Shown here: in pieces, positions 12,077 to 24,700 of the stretch | Numbering within the stretch: the stretch's first letter is position 1 | Layout of the letters: each line of letters opens with the position of its first letter | Source of the DNA: Usnea hakonensis | Lineage: Eukaryota; Ascomycota; Lecanoromycetes; Lecanorales; Parmeliaceae | Direction: 5' to 3' | NCBI GenBank assembly: GCA_013423325.1 | Contig: BLJB01000052.1 | Location: forward strand, 1 to 64,000 | Length of the DNA stretch: 64,000 nucleotides | Made by a program: the position numbers and the translations under genes | Notes under the pieces: model-generated | Database searches by the model: none | Seen by the model: the letters and a program-made list of their open reading frames with translations, nothing else | What the model was told of the DNA's origin: nothing

Positions 12077-14042
12077 TATAGTATTAATACCTATCTTTAA
12101 CTACTATTAATTAGCTATTAATAACTAGGATATTCTCTACTAGATATAAATTACTAGTCCTTCGCTTCCGCTACTATACTATTATTAATATTAAGACTTA
12201 TATCTTACTATATAATACGCCTTACTTATTTATCTTATTTTACTCGCCTTATTATAGTAATCTACTACGCTATACTACTACTTTTAGTTACTAAGTTACT
12301 ATTATTAATATATAATTATAGTTAGATTATTTATTTATTTTTATTTAATCTATGTTATTTACTTTCTTACTATTATTATAATAATTACTAAAGTTATTAA
12401 TATATCTTCTAAATTAGAACGTAATCTAAGCGCCCTTAGTATATAGTAGAATCTATCTACTTTATTAATATATTTTTAATAATTTTTTTTTTATCTTATC
12501 TTTAATTACTTTATATTATACTAAATTATTTAGTTTACTTATTACCTTACTTTAAACTAGCTCTATTATTACTATCCGAGTTAATTTATACTACTTACTA
12601 GATTTTTAACTTCTATAAAGCTATTAATAACTATATTTATAATATTTCTATTAACGTTTTTTATATAATTAAATTTATTATTTATAATTACTAGAGACCG
12701 GCTAGAGATAGGTCTATTTCTAGTACTAGATAATCTTATACTTTTTTTATAAACTTATCTAGCTTTCCTTTTACTTAGGCTATAGATATACTATTATTTA
12801 AGAAAGTAGTTAAAGAATTTATAAAAAGAATAACTATCTATTATAAAAATCTAGAGATACTTTAGTATGTCGCTAAAAGATAAGTACTACTTTAACGGTC
12901 CTTAAAAAAACGTTCTAATCTACTAGAAAAATATTCTAATCTACTACTAAAATTATACTTATTTATAAACGTTCTACTATTTACTACTAAAGGCCGTAAT
13001 TCTATTATAGCGGATATACTACTTTTAGAGTCCCTATTATTTTAGCCTCTCGAGAGTAAGTATTAATAACCGCTATTAAAAATAGCTTCTATATTCTTAA
13101 CGGATTAATAAGAAGAGATAGCTATAATTACTATCTAAATAATAGCTATTATAAATTAAAACCCTTTATAGCTTTAAAATTAAAATCGTCCCCCCGCGGT
13201 ACTATAATTTTAATTCTAAGATATTAATTACTTCGACCTTAACTTTATCGTAAAGTCTATTAAAGTAAAAGATATATATAATATCTACTATAATATATTT
13301 AGCTTTATTAATAGATTAAGAGTTAAAGTAATATTAATAAATAAAGTAATTCTATGATAGAATATTAAGTCCTACTTACTAGGTACTATAGATAATTAAT
13401 ATACTAACTAATTAATATATCTTAGCTAATTAGATTTACGTAATACTATAGATAGTATTAAAGAATAGTATAACGTACTAGAAGCCCGATTTCGAGATTC
13501 TTTAAATATATTACTAACGTTACTAGAATCTATCCGATACTTAGTTAATAATATACGGGATAGAAAAGAGCCTACCGATTATATCTCTAGTATTATACTA
13601 AATAGAAAAAATACTAGACTTATAATAATAAAGTAATCTTAAGTTATAATAATTTATAAATATATTAATAGCGAGCTTTAACGTAATCTACTCTATTCTA
13701 TATCTAACTTAATAGTAGCTAGTCTCCTAGAAGAGTTACGATATTAAAAAGATATCTAGTTTAACCTTTATATACCGAAACTTATATCGGTATCTATAGG
13801 CCGAGAATGGCGGTAATTTTAGAGTAAGAGTACTTAATTATATTAAAATATTCTACGAAACTATTAGCTATAAAGTTAATTTTAGTTATAACGTTATTAG
13901 TTTTAGTCGTAATAAAGTTAACGTTACTAGTTATAGTAAAGTTAAAATCAATTTTAGCCGCGATAATACTAATTCTAGTTATAGAAAGAATATTAATTCT
14001 AACCGTAAAAGGAATACTAATTCTAATTATAGTACGAGGATA
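12077..14042 (+). pseudogene. Gypsy3 gag region remnant
   Basis: This stretch lies between the 5' LTR and the TRIM1 insertion. By position it is the gag part of Gypsy3. Frames are broken throughout and I could not place a zinc knuckle or protease with confidence. The repetitive stretch at about 13860-14040, translated on the minus strand, gives an Ile/Asn-rich frame that is an artefact of RIP-made TA richness. Confidence 0.6.
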
Positions 14043-14047
14043 ATCGA

Positions 14048-14208
14048 TGTCAGGGACTAATATGAATGGTTTCATAAAGTGGTGGTTTTATTGATAATAT
14101 TGAATGTGTGGAAGAAAGAATGGCTCTGCAGCGAGATTTGTGCGGAGTGCCAAGGCGCTAAGCCACGCTAGGCCCAATTGGGAACAATGCCTGAGGTATA
14201 CCGTGACA
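14048..14208 (-). repeat. TRIM1 LTR, left copy
   Basis: A 161-bp direct repeat of 15247-15407, starting TGTCAGGG and ending CCGTGACA. Confidence 0.93.
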
Positions 14209-15230
14209 ACATACCCACAAAAAAGAAAAAAGGCTATGTCCTTATGACTAATAGCGACAGCGAGGGTGCGATAGCGAGGTATTAGTAGTGCCGGCCTTAT
14301 TAATGCTAGGTGACTATGGTGTAGACCTGAAAGTGAGAAAATCGCTGAAAACAGGTACTTTTGGTATAGGTTTCTCCGTATATAGATCACGAATCTATAT
14401 GATCCAAATCCATGAAAATAAGACGAATGGCGTATTGTCCGAGGATTTACCGGATCGAAACTAATTTGGTAGGGCTAAATCCTGACTAATAATAGCTATT
14501 CTACTAATGCCTAACCATTCTTAATGCCTTCCTCTTGTAGTACATCGTTTATCCTTGGCCTAAGGCCTCTATGCCTTCCATATACCGAATATAGCCGAAT
14601 TGGGAGGCCGAAACGAAAAGGGAGCCGAATAAGGAGGTGAGGAAGGAGGTAAGAAAGCCGAATTTGGGGCCGGAAGTAGTCTCCCTACAGAATTACTTAA
14701 TGTACTAGCCTGGGATCGTAGAGAGCGTACTCTTGTTGCTAAGTATGCTATTACCGTGCTTCGTAGTACTCTCCGCGGTGCTCTCCGTTACATCCTCCAT
14801 AGTTGCCTGGTACAGTGGCTTTTTCTTCACTTGTTCCATCTCTTTCTGAGCCTCTTGCGGAGCAGGCGAATTCGAATACTCGTACCATAACTATAGCACT
14901 TCCAGTGGTAGTAGTAGTATTAGTATTGGCTACAGTAGGGGCAGTAGTAGAAGTGGCTTTCTTAACTCGTCACGCATTTCTTATAGTATGGCCAGGAAGG
15001 AAGCTTTTTACTCTACTATAAGAGAGAAGCATATTAGTGCAACTAGTATCGCTAGATCCATTGCAAATACGAATGGCCTAGTAAAAGGATCGCTTGGTAA
15101 TCTTCGTATAGAGACTCAGGGATATATGAGTACTAGTGGATAAGCGAATTTGGTATTAAGGCTAGTATAAGGCCCTAGGAAATAAGAGCACTAGTTCATA
15201 AGCGGAATCGACAGAATAATAGACACCGTT

Positions 15231-15244
15231 AGGTATTGCTACCA
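15231..15244 (-). promoter_or_regulatory. Primer-binding site of TRIM1
   Basis: On the minus strand, TGGTAGCAATACC starts two bases inside the LTR. It would pair with a tRNA 3' end GGUAUUGCUACCA. That implies an acceptor stem with an A1-U72 pair, a hallmark of eukaryotic initiator methionine tRNA; this identification is inference. The counterparts in TRIM2, Gypsy2 and the 452-bp TRIM are the same site with RIP-type changes. Confidence 0.7.
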
Positions 15245-15246
15245 AT

Positions 15247-15407
15247 TATCAGGGACTAATATGAATAGTTTCATAAAGTAGTAGTTTTATTAATAATATT
15301 GAATGTGTAGAAGAAAGAATGGCTCTGCAGCGAGATTTGTGCGGAGTGCCAAGGCGCCAAGCCACGCTAGGCCCAATTGGGAACAATGCCTGAGGCATAC
15401 CGTGACA
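15247..15407 (-). repeat. TRIM1 LTR, right copy
   Basis: A 161-bp partner of 14048-14208. Several left-copy G residues are A here (TATCAGGG for TGTCAGGG, GTAGTAG for GTGGTGG), which are RIP-type transitions. Confidence 0.93.
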
Positions 15408-15412
15408 ATCGA

Positions 15413-18400
15413 TATTAATTTTAGCTATAGAGTTAACCTTAGCCGTAGTAAGGTTAGTTCCAATATAAATAACGAGGTCGTAATATATAGTAACGCCCTT
15501 ATAAAGATAATAATCTATATAATAACCGGCCGTTTATCCCTTCTAATTACTAGAATTATAATAATAACTAATAATAGGTATAGTAATAGCCATTATCTTT
15601 ATAACTACTATAGAAACTACTTAGGCCTAGTAATTGTCCCCTACTACTAATTATTAATAGAAACGTAGACGTATCTCCTAGTATAAACTAATAGTCGAAT
15701 TAGAATTAGAATAATACTAGTAATAGAAATCTATTCTATTTAAATAGATATCTATATTACTCTAAAGTTTATTAATATAGATCTAACTAGAATAGGCTAA
15801 GAGATAATTAAAAAAAATATAAGGCCTATAAAGATATATTTTACGATATTATAATATCTAATTAGATAGATAATAAACGCTACTAAGATCTAGATAATAG
15901 TCTATTAATAGACGAGTAAGCTAAAAATAACCTTTAAGATAGTATAGTAGAAATATACTTTCTTATCGAACTATTTTATTTATATCGCTATCGCTACTAC
16001 GATATAGATTTTAGCTCTAATAATCTATTATATAAATATATCCGGATAGCCTATAAGAGGCGTACTATACTTAATATATATATATAGGAAACCCTATAGT
16101 TACCTTTACTAGATATATATTCTAAATTTCTACTAGATATAGTCCCTTAAAAAAAGTATCTTAAAACGAGTATAGCTTTCTATACGTCTAATATTATTAA
16201 GTCTAATACGATAGATATTAATAATAAAGGCTATATCTTTAAAGGATATAGATTTATAACTATAATTATAATATTCTTTCTAGCCGGTTAAGGTTATAAA
16301 TTATACTTCGATACTAATTATATAATAAGTCTTATTAATTATAAGTTTCTACTTAAGATCTACCCGAGTATATATATTAAAAAGATAGTATCCCTAATAA
16401 TTATTAGAGGTATTAAAGTAAAGACGTATAATATAAATAAATATATATAACTAAAGATATATCTACTTAGTAAAAATAGGCTCGATACTATTATTATTAA
16501 ATAAGAATTCTATATAGTTAATAATCTCGCTACTAAAGTACTTATTAATATTAATATTATTAAGCTAGAAAAAATTATACTCGATATTATAAAAAATCTT
16601 ATAACTATTACTTTATATTATAATATATAAGTCGAGATTATATCTACTAGCTATTAGCTATAAGCTAGTATAATAATATATAGTATTAAGAGAATAATTA
16701 TCCCTTTTTATTTAAATATTATTATTCTAATTTTAGGTCTAAAAAAGTATAGCCTTAAACTTCTAGAAGATAAAGATTTTATTTTTAAGCTATAAAAATT
16801 AGATTATCTATTAGTTTATACTTATATTATTAATTATAATATATTAGAGATTTTTATAAGAAATAATATAGATAATTTAGTTCTACTATTATAAAAAGTA
16901 AAATTAGGCCTTATTTCTAATTATAAGGCCGTAGAGTATTTTATAATTAATATTATCTATTATAATTTAGCCTTAAAGGTACCTAGACGCGAGAAAAGAT
17001 AGAATTAGATTAAATCTAAACTATAAAAATTTATCGCTATAGTAGTAATATTTTTAATAGTAGTAATAATATTCGCTACCCCTACTAAAGAAGTTTATAT
17101 AACTAGAGTTACCTTATATAGAAATATAATAGTAAGAGCGTTATTAGCTTCTACTATTACTAAGTTTCCCTTATTATAGATAGATACTAGAAGTATCTAG
17201 AATATCCCTTTAAAAGAATAAATAGACGTGCCCCTTATTAATAACTAGTAAGATCTCTATAAGCTAGGATAGATATATATATATACTTTTAATAATAAAG
17301 ATAGATCTATTATTAACGTAGAGTTTAATAAGCTTTATTTATAAGGATATCTAGAATAAACTATATTAATAATACTATTTTTATTCCTATATTTTATCGT
17401 TTAGAAATAGATACTAGAGAGAGATAAAAAGGGTTATATTATTATAGATATAAGGGCCCTTAATAAAATTATAATACTTAATATATATCCTATATTATTA
17501 TAAATAGATATTCTAGTAGTAATTAAAGACGTAATATTTATTTTAATAATTAATACTACTAGTTTCTTTTACTAATAGTAGATTAATCTAGCTTATTAAT
17601 ATAGATTTATTATTTTTTTCTATCGTAGATAAGAATTATTTCGTATCTTAATTATAGGCTACTATAACTCTCCGGCCTATATTTAGTATATAATTAATAG
17701 GATTCTACGCCCCTTTCGATCCTTTTACTATACGTATATAGATAATATTATTATATTTTTAGTATTACTCGAGGAATATATTAATTATCTAAGAAAAGTT
17801 TTTACTATATTATCTATATTTAATATTTATCTATCTTTAAAGAAATTCTTTCTAGAATACTCGATAATATAATTACTAGATTAAAAAGTTAATATCCTAG
17901 ACCTTATTATAGCGAATAAAAAGTTTACTATAATAGCTAATTTAGCTTTTCTAAAAAATTTAAAATAACTAGAAAAATATTTAGAACTTACAGGATATCT
18001 ATAATAGTATATCCCCTATTATATAGCTATTACTAAACTACTTTAAAAATAGAAAACCTTTCTTAATAATCGTAATAAGATATAGGGTACTAATACTTAC
18101 TAAAAGGTCTAAGGAACTACTTTATTAATATTAATACTAAGCGAGCTTAACGTATTCTATTAATTATAAAAGGAATTTATATACCTTAGAATTTTATATT
18201 ATTTCAATAAGAAAAAGTAACTTTATATAGATCTCGATATAAATAAGGAATTTAGGTTTAAGGCTATAATTTATTATAGCGCATTAGACTAAGAATTATT
18301 AATATAAAAAGTCTAGTAACTAATCTTATTCCTTAATAGACTCCTATTTAACGCTAAGATAAAATACTAGCTAACCGAGTTTAAGGTTATTAATCTAGTC

Positions 18401-20132
18401 TAGATAATTAAAAAAGTTCGATATATAATTAAAGCGATAGTAAAGATAATAATTATTTATACTAACTACTCCGCTACCCTTAGAATTATCCGATAAAGTA
18501 GTTTAAATACTATATTAACTAAGAAGCTTAATCTACGTCTTATCTATATATTAGAATATCTATAGTATTTTTATATCGACCTTAAATATAAGCCCGAAAA
18601 AAATAATATAGTTTTTAATATACTTTCTCGATTAGCTAGCCGGTTAGTATATCGCCTTAAAACTAACTCTATCCTTAACGATATTAACGCTTTTTAAATA
18701 AATATATTCCCGGTTAGTATAATTATAATATTTAAAATTTTCTATAAATAGCTTAAAAAAGGGTATAAGAATAAGTCTAAATAAAAAAGACTCTTTAATA
18801 TAGTAGTAGCTAATATAAAATTAAAAGATAATACTACTATACTACTATATAAGTTAATCGATAGATTACTATACTTCGTTAATCTTAATAAAGATCTTAG
18901 ACTTTATATTCTAATATTAGTAATAGAAAAAGAGGTTTTTTAATTTATATATAATAAATTAGATTATCTCGGGTATTTATATATATATAAAAGATTAACG
19001 TAGAGACTATATTTTTATAAAATATTAAAAAAACTATATAACTTTTTTAGGTATTATCCTCTATACTAGCGTAATTAAACCCTTTAATATAAACTTTATA
19101 GATCTTTATAGTCTATCTATTTACCGTCTAGGCCCTTCTATATACTAAGTATTAATTTTATTCTTATATTATCTAAGACTACTATAGGTAAAGATTATAT
19201 TATATCTATAATAAATAAATTTTCTAAAGTTATTATATTTATATCTAAGAAATCTACCTTTATTATAACTAAATAGGCTACTAAATTACTAGATAAGCTA
19301 ATTAAAATTAATTAGAGTTTATCTAGAGCTATAATCTCTAATAAGGACTATAAGTTTATTAGCGAATTATAGAAAGTAATCTTTACTACTTTAAAAGTAG
19401 ATCTACTATACTCTATAATATACTACCCCTAGATAGATAGTATATTAAAGAGATCTAACTAGATAGTAGAAATTACTCTATATTACTATATTATTATTCT
19501 TAATAATATTAGACTCTAGCCGATTATACTATCTAAGATAATAATAGTACTAAATAACTCTATTATATACTCTTTTATTATACTAGCCCCTACTAAAGTA
19601 CTTTATAGTTTTAGAACCTAAAAAGTATTAGATCTACTAAAGCCGAATAACGAGACTCCTATTAAATAAGCTAATATCTTAAATAAATCTTCTATATCTA
19701 TAATACCTACTACTAGTCCTATTATATCTTTAAAGTCGACTATAGTACTTATCTTAATAAATTAAGCTACTACTAGAAATTAAATTTCTATATACCTATA
19801 AAAGACTTCTATATCTATTATACTACTAATAGCTATCCGCTCTACTATTAGTTCTATTATACTATTAAAGCCTTTAAAGCTTACTACTATTATAATTATA
19901 TCTATATACCGCCTATTATATATTAATATTAAAGATACTATCGTATTCGCTATAATAAAAATAAAATAATATTATAATAGAAAATATTACTCGTAATTCT
20001 TCTAAGTTAATAATTATATTAACCTATATCTCTATAAAGGTTATAAAATCCCTATCGGAGATTTAAAGAAGATAGAATCTTAACTTATAGGCCTCTTAAA
20101 GATAGTTAAAAAAATAGGTAGACTAATATACT
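15413..20132 (+). pseudogene. Gypsy3 pol remnant: RT, RNase H, integrase
   Basis: Read on the plus strand. RT core near 17430-17900 shows DIRALNKI-like residues, then YIDNIIIF at 17735 (expected YIDD) and LEEYINYL. The RNase H region lies around 18100-18650. The integrase core around 19180-19510 reads DYIISIINKFSKVIIF, then SRAIISNKDYKFISEL and ATTLKVDLLYSIIYYP-like text matching the Ty3/Gypsy catalytic core. After it come LAPTKVLYSFRT and, near 20030, YKGYKIPIGDLKKIES, the usual post-integrase segment. Stops are RIP-type. The frame continues beyond TRIM2 at 21464. Confidence 0.85.
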
Positions 20133-20137
20133 ATCTA

Positions 20138-20295
20138 TGTCATGAAACGATATGAGTGGTGTCATATGTATGGATAATAATATAATAATGTGTCTCGAAG
20201 AAAGAGTATCTACAGTGTACCGATATGTGTGCGGTGCCAAGGCGCCAAGCCGCGCTAGGCCCGATCGGGAACTATGCCTAAGGCATACCGTGATA
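20138..20295 (-). repeat. TRIM2 LTR, left copy
   Basis: A 158-bp direct repeat of 21301-21458. Its outer part retains TGTCATGAAACGATATGAG-type unmutated sequence; the inner end is TGATA for TGACA. Confidence 0.92.
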
Positions 20296-21300
20296 ATATG
20301 CCTATAAAAAAGAAAAAAGGCCATATCCTTATAGCCAATAATACTATAATAGTGATAGCGAGGGTGTGATAGCGAGGTGTTAGTAGCGCTATACCTTATT
20401 AATGCTAGGGGACTATAGTATAGACCGAAAGTGAGAAAATCGCTGAAAACAGGTACTTTTAGTATAGGTTTCTCCGTATATAGATCACGAATCTATATGA
20501 TCTAAATCTATAAAAGCAAGCCGAATGGCGTATTATCCGAGGATTTACCGAATCGAAACTGATTTAATAGGGCTAAGTTCCCTGGCTAATAATAGCTATT
20601 CTACTAATACCTAACTATTCTTAATACCTTCCTCTTATAGTATATTAATTATCTTTAGTCTAAGGCCTCTATACTTTCTATATATTGAATATAGCTAAAT
20701 TAGGAGGCCGTAACGAAAAGGGAGCCGAATAAGGAGGTAAGGAAAGAGGTAAGAAAGCCAAATTTAGGGCCGGAAGTAGTCTCCCTATAGAGTTACTTAG
20801 TATACTAGCCTAGGATCGTAGAGAGGGTACTCTTATTAGTAAGTATACTATTGCTATACTTTATAGTCTCGTTATTATCCTCTATAGTAGCCTAATATAA
20901 TAGCTATAACTATATTTCTTCTAAAACTACTTTCTCTTTCGGAGCCTCTTACGGAGTAGGCGGAGTTAAATATCCGTATAGCTATTATAGTAATAGGAGT
21001 GGTTTCTTTAGCTCGTTACGTATTTCTTATAGTATAGCTAGAAAGGAAGCTTTTTCCTCTACTATAAAAGAGAAGTATAATAGTATAACTAGTATCGCTA
21101 GATCTATTATAATTACGAATAGCCTAGTAAAAGGATCGCTTAATAATCTTTATATAGAGACCTAGGGATATATAGGTACTAGTATATAAGTAAATTTAGT
21201 ATTAAGGCGATTTATAGCCCTAGGAATAAGAGTACTAGTATATAAGCGTCTTTAATAGAAAGCTGCGCAAGGACGATATCGTCTAGGTATAGCTACTATT

Positions 21301-21458
21301 TATTAGGAAACAATATAAGTAGTATTATATATATAGATAATAATATAATAATGTGTCTCGAAGAAAGAGTATCTACAGTGCACCGATATGTGTGCGGTGC
21401 CAAGGCGCCAAGCCGCGCTAGGCCCGATCGGGAACCATGCCTGAGGCATACCGTGACA
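21301..21458 (-). repeat. TRIM2 LTR, right copy
   Basis: A 158-bp partner of 20138-20295. Here the inner end is mutated (TATTA for TGTCA) and the outer end is intact (CCGTGACA). Confidence 0.92.
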
Positions 21459-21463
21459 ATCTA

Positions 21464-21601
21464 TAACTTCTAAATAATATAGTAATCTATAATATAATAT
21501 TTATTATATACCTTAAGATAGCTATTAATCTAAAGTAAGACCTCTATTACTGTACTCGATTACTACCCCCTACGGTAATAGTCGAAAATAAGGAGAAATT
21601 T
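21464..21601 (+). pseudogene. Gypsy3 pol remnant: segment between integrase and chromodomain
   Basis: Joined in frame to the sequence before TRIM2, this gives a text like NIIFIIYLKIAINLK-DLYY. It resembles the 'HxVISIAHLEPA' segment that links integrase to the chromodomain in fungal Ty3/Gypsy elements. It ends in NKEKF, where Gypsy2 interrupts it. Confidence 0.65.
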
Positions 21602-21770
21602 TGTTATGCACAGTCATGGATTTATGGGTTCATCAAGTGGTATGTAGGAAGCATGGTATTCTCTACCTGAAAATACTACTAAGTAATGGCCGGAATAGCC
21701 TAAAGCCGAAAAGGCCTAGGGTACTACGGCAGCAATAGCTAAATCGGCCATAGTAAGTAGTACCGTAATA
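21602..21770 (-). repeat. Gypsy2 LTR, left copy (3' LTR)
   Basis: A 169-bp direct repeat of 29328-29496. The outer portion (21602 to about 21690) keeps CpA/TpG; the inner portion is mutated (ends GTAATA for GCAACA). Confidence 0.93.
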
Positions 21771-24700
21771 GCGTACCCGGAAATAAAGAAAAGACGCTAG
21801 CGACCTACTAGCTAATAGTAATAAGTATCTATAAATATAGTAGTATAAGTATAGTAATATAGAAATTAGGAAATAAATATTAGTAATACTCTATTGGTAC
21901 TTTACTACTATAATCTTATCGTAATTATACGCCCGAAATTAAGTAATCCTTAGGAGGTCCTTATAGCGGCTATATATAGAAAGTATATATATTATAATAG
22001 ACCTACCTAGTTAGTAAGGATTATCTATCTACGATTCTAGTACTCCTTCTAAGTACTAAAGCGGACTAGGAAGTACTAGGGGTAGTATCGGGAGTCGACT
22101 TTAGTACTTCCTAGGAATCTAAAGCTTATAGTACTAGTAGAGGCGGAAGTAATTTCTTAGGGCTCTATTTTAGTAGAATAATAATACTAGGCTATACTAT
22201 ATTTAGTATCGAAAGTATTAGACGAGATAACTTAGACTAAGGCGTAAATATAGATAGCTAAATTAGGACTTAAGGTTATATAGAATCTAGTATTAATATC
22301 GACGATATAGGTAGAAGTAATTATCGGGGTTTCCTAGATAAAGTAACTTATAACGGAATAACGACTCGAGGCTATACGGAGTCTAGTATTAATAGGACTA
22401 GATAAGGTAGTATAGACTAAGGCTTAAACTTCTAAAACTACGATATTTCGATATTATCTAGTATTTACGATAGAACTTCCGGAGCTTAAATCTTAGGTAA
22501 AGGATTAAGGAGCGGTAGTACTATAAATAATATAGGTGTTATAGTAATATCTTCTTTATATTCGGTTATTAATTTAGTAATATTATCTAGATCCTTAATA
22601 TTATATTATCTATCGAACTTAGCCCCGTACCCTTTCTATTTTACTAAATACTTAGTAGTTATTCCTCGGCCTCTAGGAAATATACGCTTATTTAGTAATC
22701 GGTCGATTTCGTAGAACTTTAATTCCGGCATATTACCTTCTATAAATATACTATTAGAATAATCTAGTCTAAGGCGATCGAAAGGATCGGATCCTAGTAT
22801 AGGAGCTAGTTCTAATTATATAATAATAAAAACTAGATAGATCTTCTAATCTTCTAGTATATTAAGATAGTACGTAAATCGTTCTATACGCTATAGAATC
22901 TAAAATAGGCCGATATACTATTAAGCTAGCTTTTTAGTAATTCCTTAATTAGCCGGTATATTATATCCTCTATATAAGTATAAAAAGACGTAATTACTAA
23001 TACTAAAAAATATTAATTAATAATACCTATCGTAATAATATTTAATATTAATATTTACGAAGGTAATTATATCTCTTACTAACGCTCTAGTACTAAAGAA
23101 ATTAATTTGGGAATCCTAAAACTAGGAATTCTAGGAGATAAATAAATTAAGTGTAGTATTTAGAGTAAATCTATAAGCTACTTTATTAGGGGTTTACTTA
23201 GTCGCGGAAGATTTAGAATTATTAAGTAGGGCCTAGATACGTAGTAAAATCCTTAGCTAATTTATAGGCTTATTTATAGTATTAATATAGAAATATATTA
23301 TTATCTCTAGTATCTAGTTTATTCGTTTACTACTATTATCTATCTATAGATAGTAAGCTATAGAATAGAGTAAATCTATACCTAGAAGACGAAATAGTAT
23401 CTACTAGAGCTCTAATAGAAACTTTTAATCTCTATCTAAGATTAATACTTTAGGAAGTCTCTAGTTAGTAATATCTAGCCTATTAAGTAGTACCTTAGCC
23501 TATTATATAGCTATCTATATAGTTATCCTAGGGATACTAGTTTCTTACTTCGAGTATTTATCTATAATTAAAAGAATAGTATTAAATCCTTTATCTAAAA
23601 GCGATAGCGTAAGAATAAAATTTAGCGTTAGGGTATAGAAAGGGATAGGTAGTAACTCTATTAGACTTAGGAATCTATATAATTAGTAATATCTTATTTA
23701 TAGTACCTAGTATTCTAGATAATAACGAATATATTCCCGAAGATACTTGGAGAGATTATGGATATACTAGAAAGCCGATACTATTTCGTAGTATTTTATA
23801 AACCTAGAATATCTATTTCTATAAGCTAGTTAGAAAATCTCCTTAATTAGAGATTAGGATATATATAGTCGCTTATAGCTAGTAATCCTATCTATATAAT
23901 AGATTAAATCCTAGGAATCTTTAGAAATTACTATATCGGCTTCTAGGGCTACCTATAAGTCTTAGAAGGTAGCGGAATCCGATTCCGATATTATCGCACT
24001 AACTTCCGGGGCTATCTATAAGTCTTAGAAGATAGTAATTTCTTTCTTATAAGGCCTCCCGCGGATAAAAAAAAGTATAATAATATCCTTGCCGAGTTTT
24101 TCGTTATTATCGATTTACTTTAGAAGACGTAAGTACTAAGGATCCTTTTAGTAGCCCTAAATAATACGATTTCTAAAATCGTCGGATATTTCGACTAAGA
24201 TATAAGTAAAGTTTATATATAATATATCTAGTTCTAAATATTCCGGCCGGTTATATTTATTACTATAATTAGTACTAGTAAGACGCGATAAGGTATCCGG
24301 AATAATATACTCTTTTCCGGGTTTATATCTAATATCTAGATTAAATTATTATAGGAATTACGAGGCGCGTACTAATCTAATATTTATATATATTATAGAC
24401 GATATTGATATAATCGATATCTACTTTATAATATCTAGAATTACCGAATAATCTATCTAGATAATAATAGGATATCTAGAGGACTCTACTAGATATCTAA
24501 CCTTCTTAATAGTCTAGATAAAACCTATAATTTTAAGTTCGGTCGACTAGTAGTTATTCTTAGCGGTTATTAGTAGCCTAAAAAGAAATATAATCGACTA
24601 AATTATTATCCTAGCCGGCTATTTATCTTTATTTACTATAGTACCTTCTTTAATATAGAAAATAACGACTCTAAATCTAAATTCCTTAGATGTATCTAAG

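Larger units (their letters stand above)
14048..15407 (-). mobile_element. TRIM1: non-coding mini-LTR retrotransposon, lightly RIP-mutated
   Basis: This 1360-bp element has 161-bp LTRs with ends TGTCA...TGACA and a perfect 5-bp target duplication ATCGA (14043-14047 and 15408-15412). The roughly 1-kb interior has no credible protein. Orientation is minus: just inside the LTR at 15247, the minus strand reads TGGTAGCAATACC, a primer-binding site whose tRNA partner would end in GGTATTGCTACCA. Next to the other LTR the minus strand has GTGGGTATGT, similar to the GTGGGCAAT preceding the 3' LTR of the 452-bp TRIM. It keeps many CpA/TpG, unlike its host Gypsy3, so it is probably among the youngest insertions here. 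It needs proteins from another element. Confidence 0.9.
20138..21458 (-). mobile_element. TRIM2: second non-coding mini-LTR element, strongly RIP-mutated inside
   Basis: This 1321-bp relative of TRIM1 has 158-bp LTRs (20138-20295 and 21301-21458) and a 5-bp duplication ATCTA (20133-20137 and 21459-21463). The interior aligns with TRIM1 over long stretches (shared AAAACAGGTACTTTTRGTAT and TCACGAATCTATATGATC), but most CpA/TpG have become TpA. The primer-binding site next to 21301 reads TAGTAGCTATACC on the minus strand, RIP-altered from the TRIM1 form with one further difference. It sits in the post-integrase part of Gypsy3. No protein is encoded. Confidence 0.9.

Noticed and set aside
14088..15650. 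Open frames inside TRIM1 and just past it (14088-14390 minus, 14803-15021 plus, 15303-15650 plus)
   Set aside because: They lie in the LTRs and non-coding interior of a mini-LTR element, are not kept in TRIM2, and resemble no protein family.
20106..20324. Open frame over the left LTR of TRIM2
   Set aside because: It crosses the target duplication and LTR boundary, so it is a chance frame.
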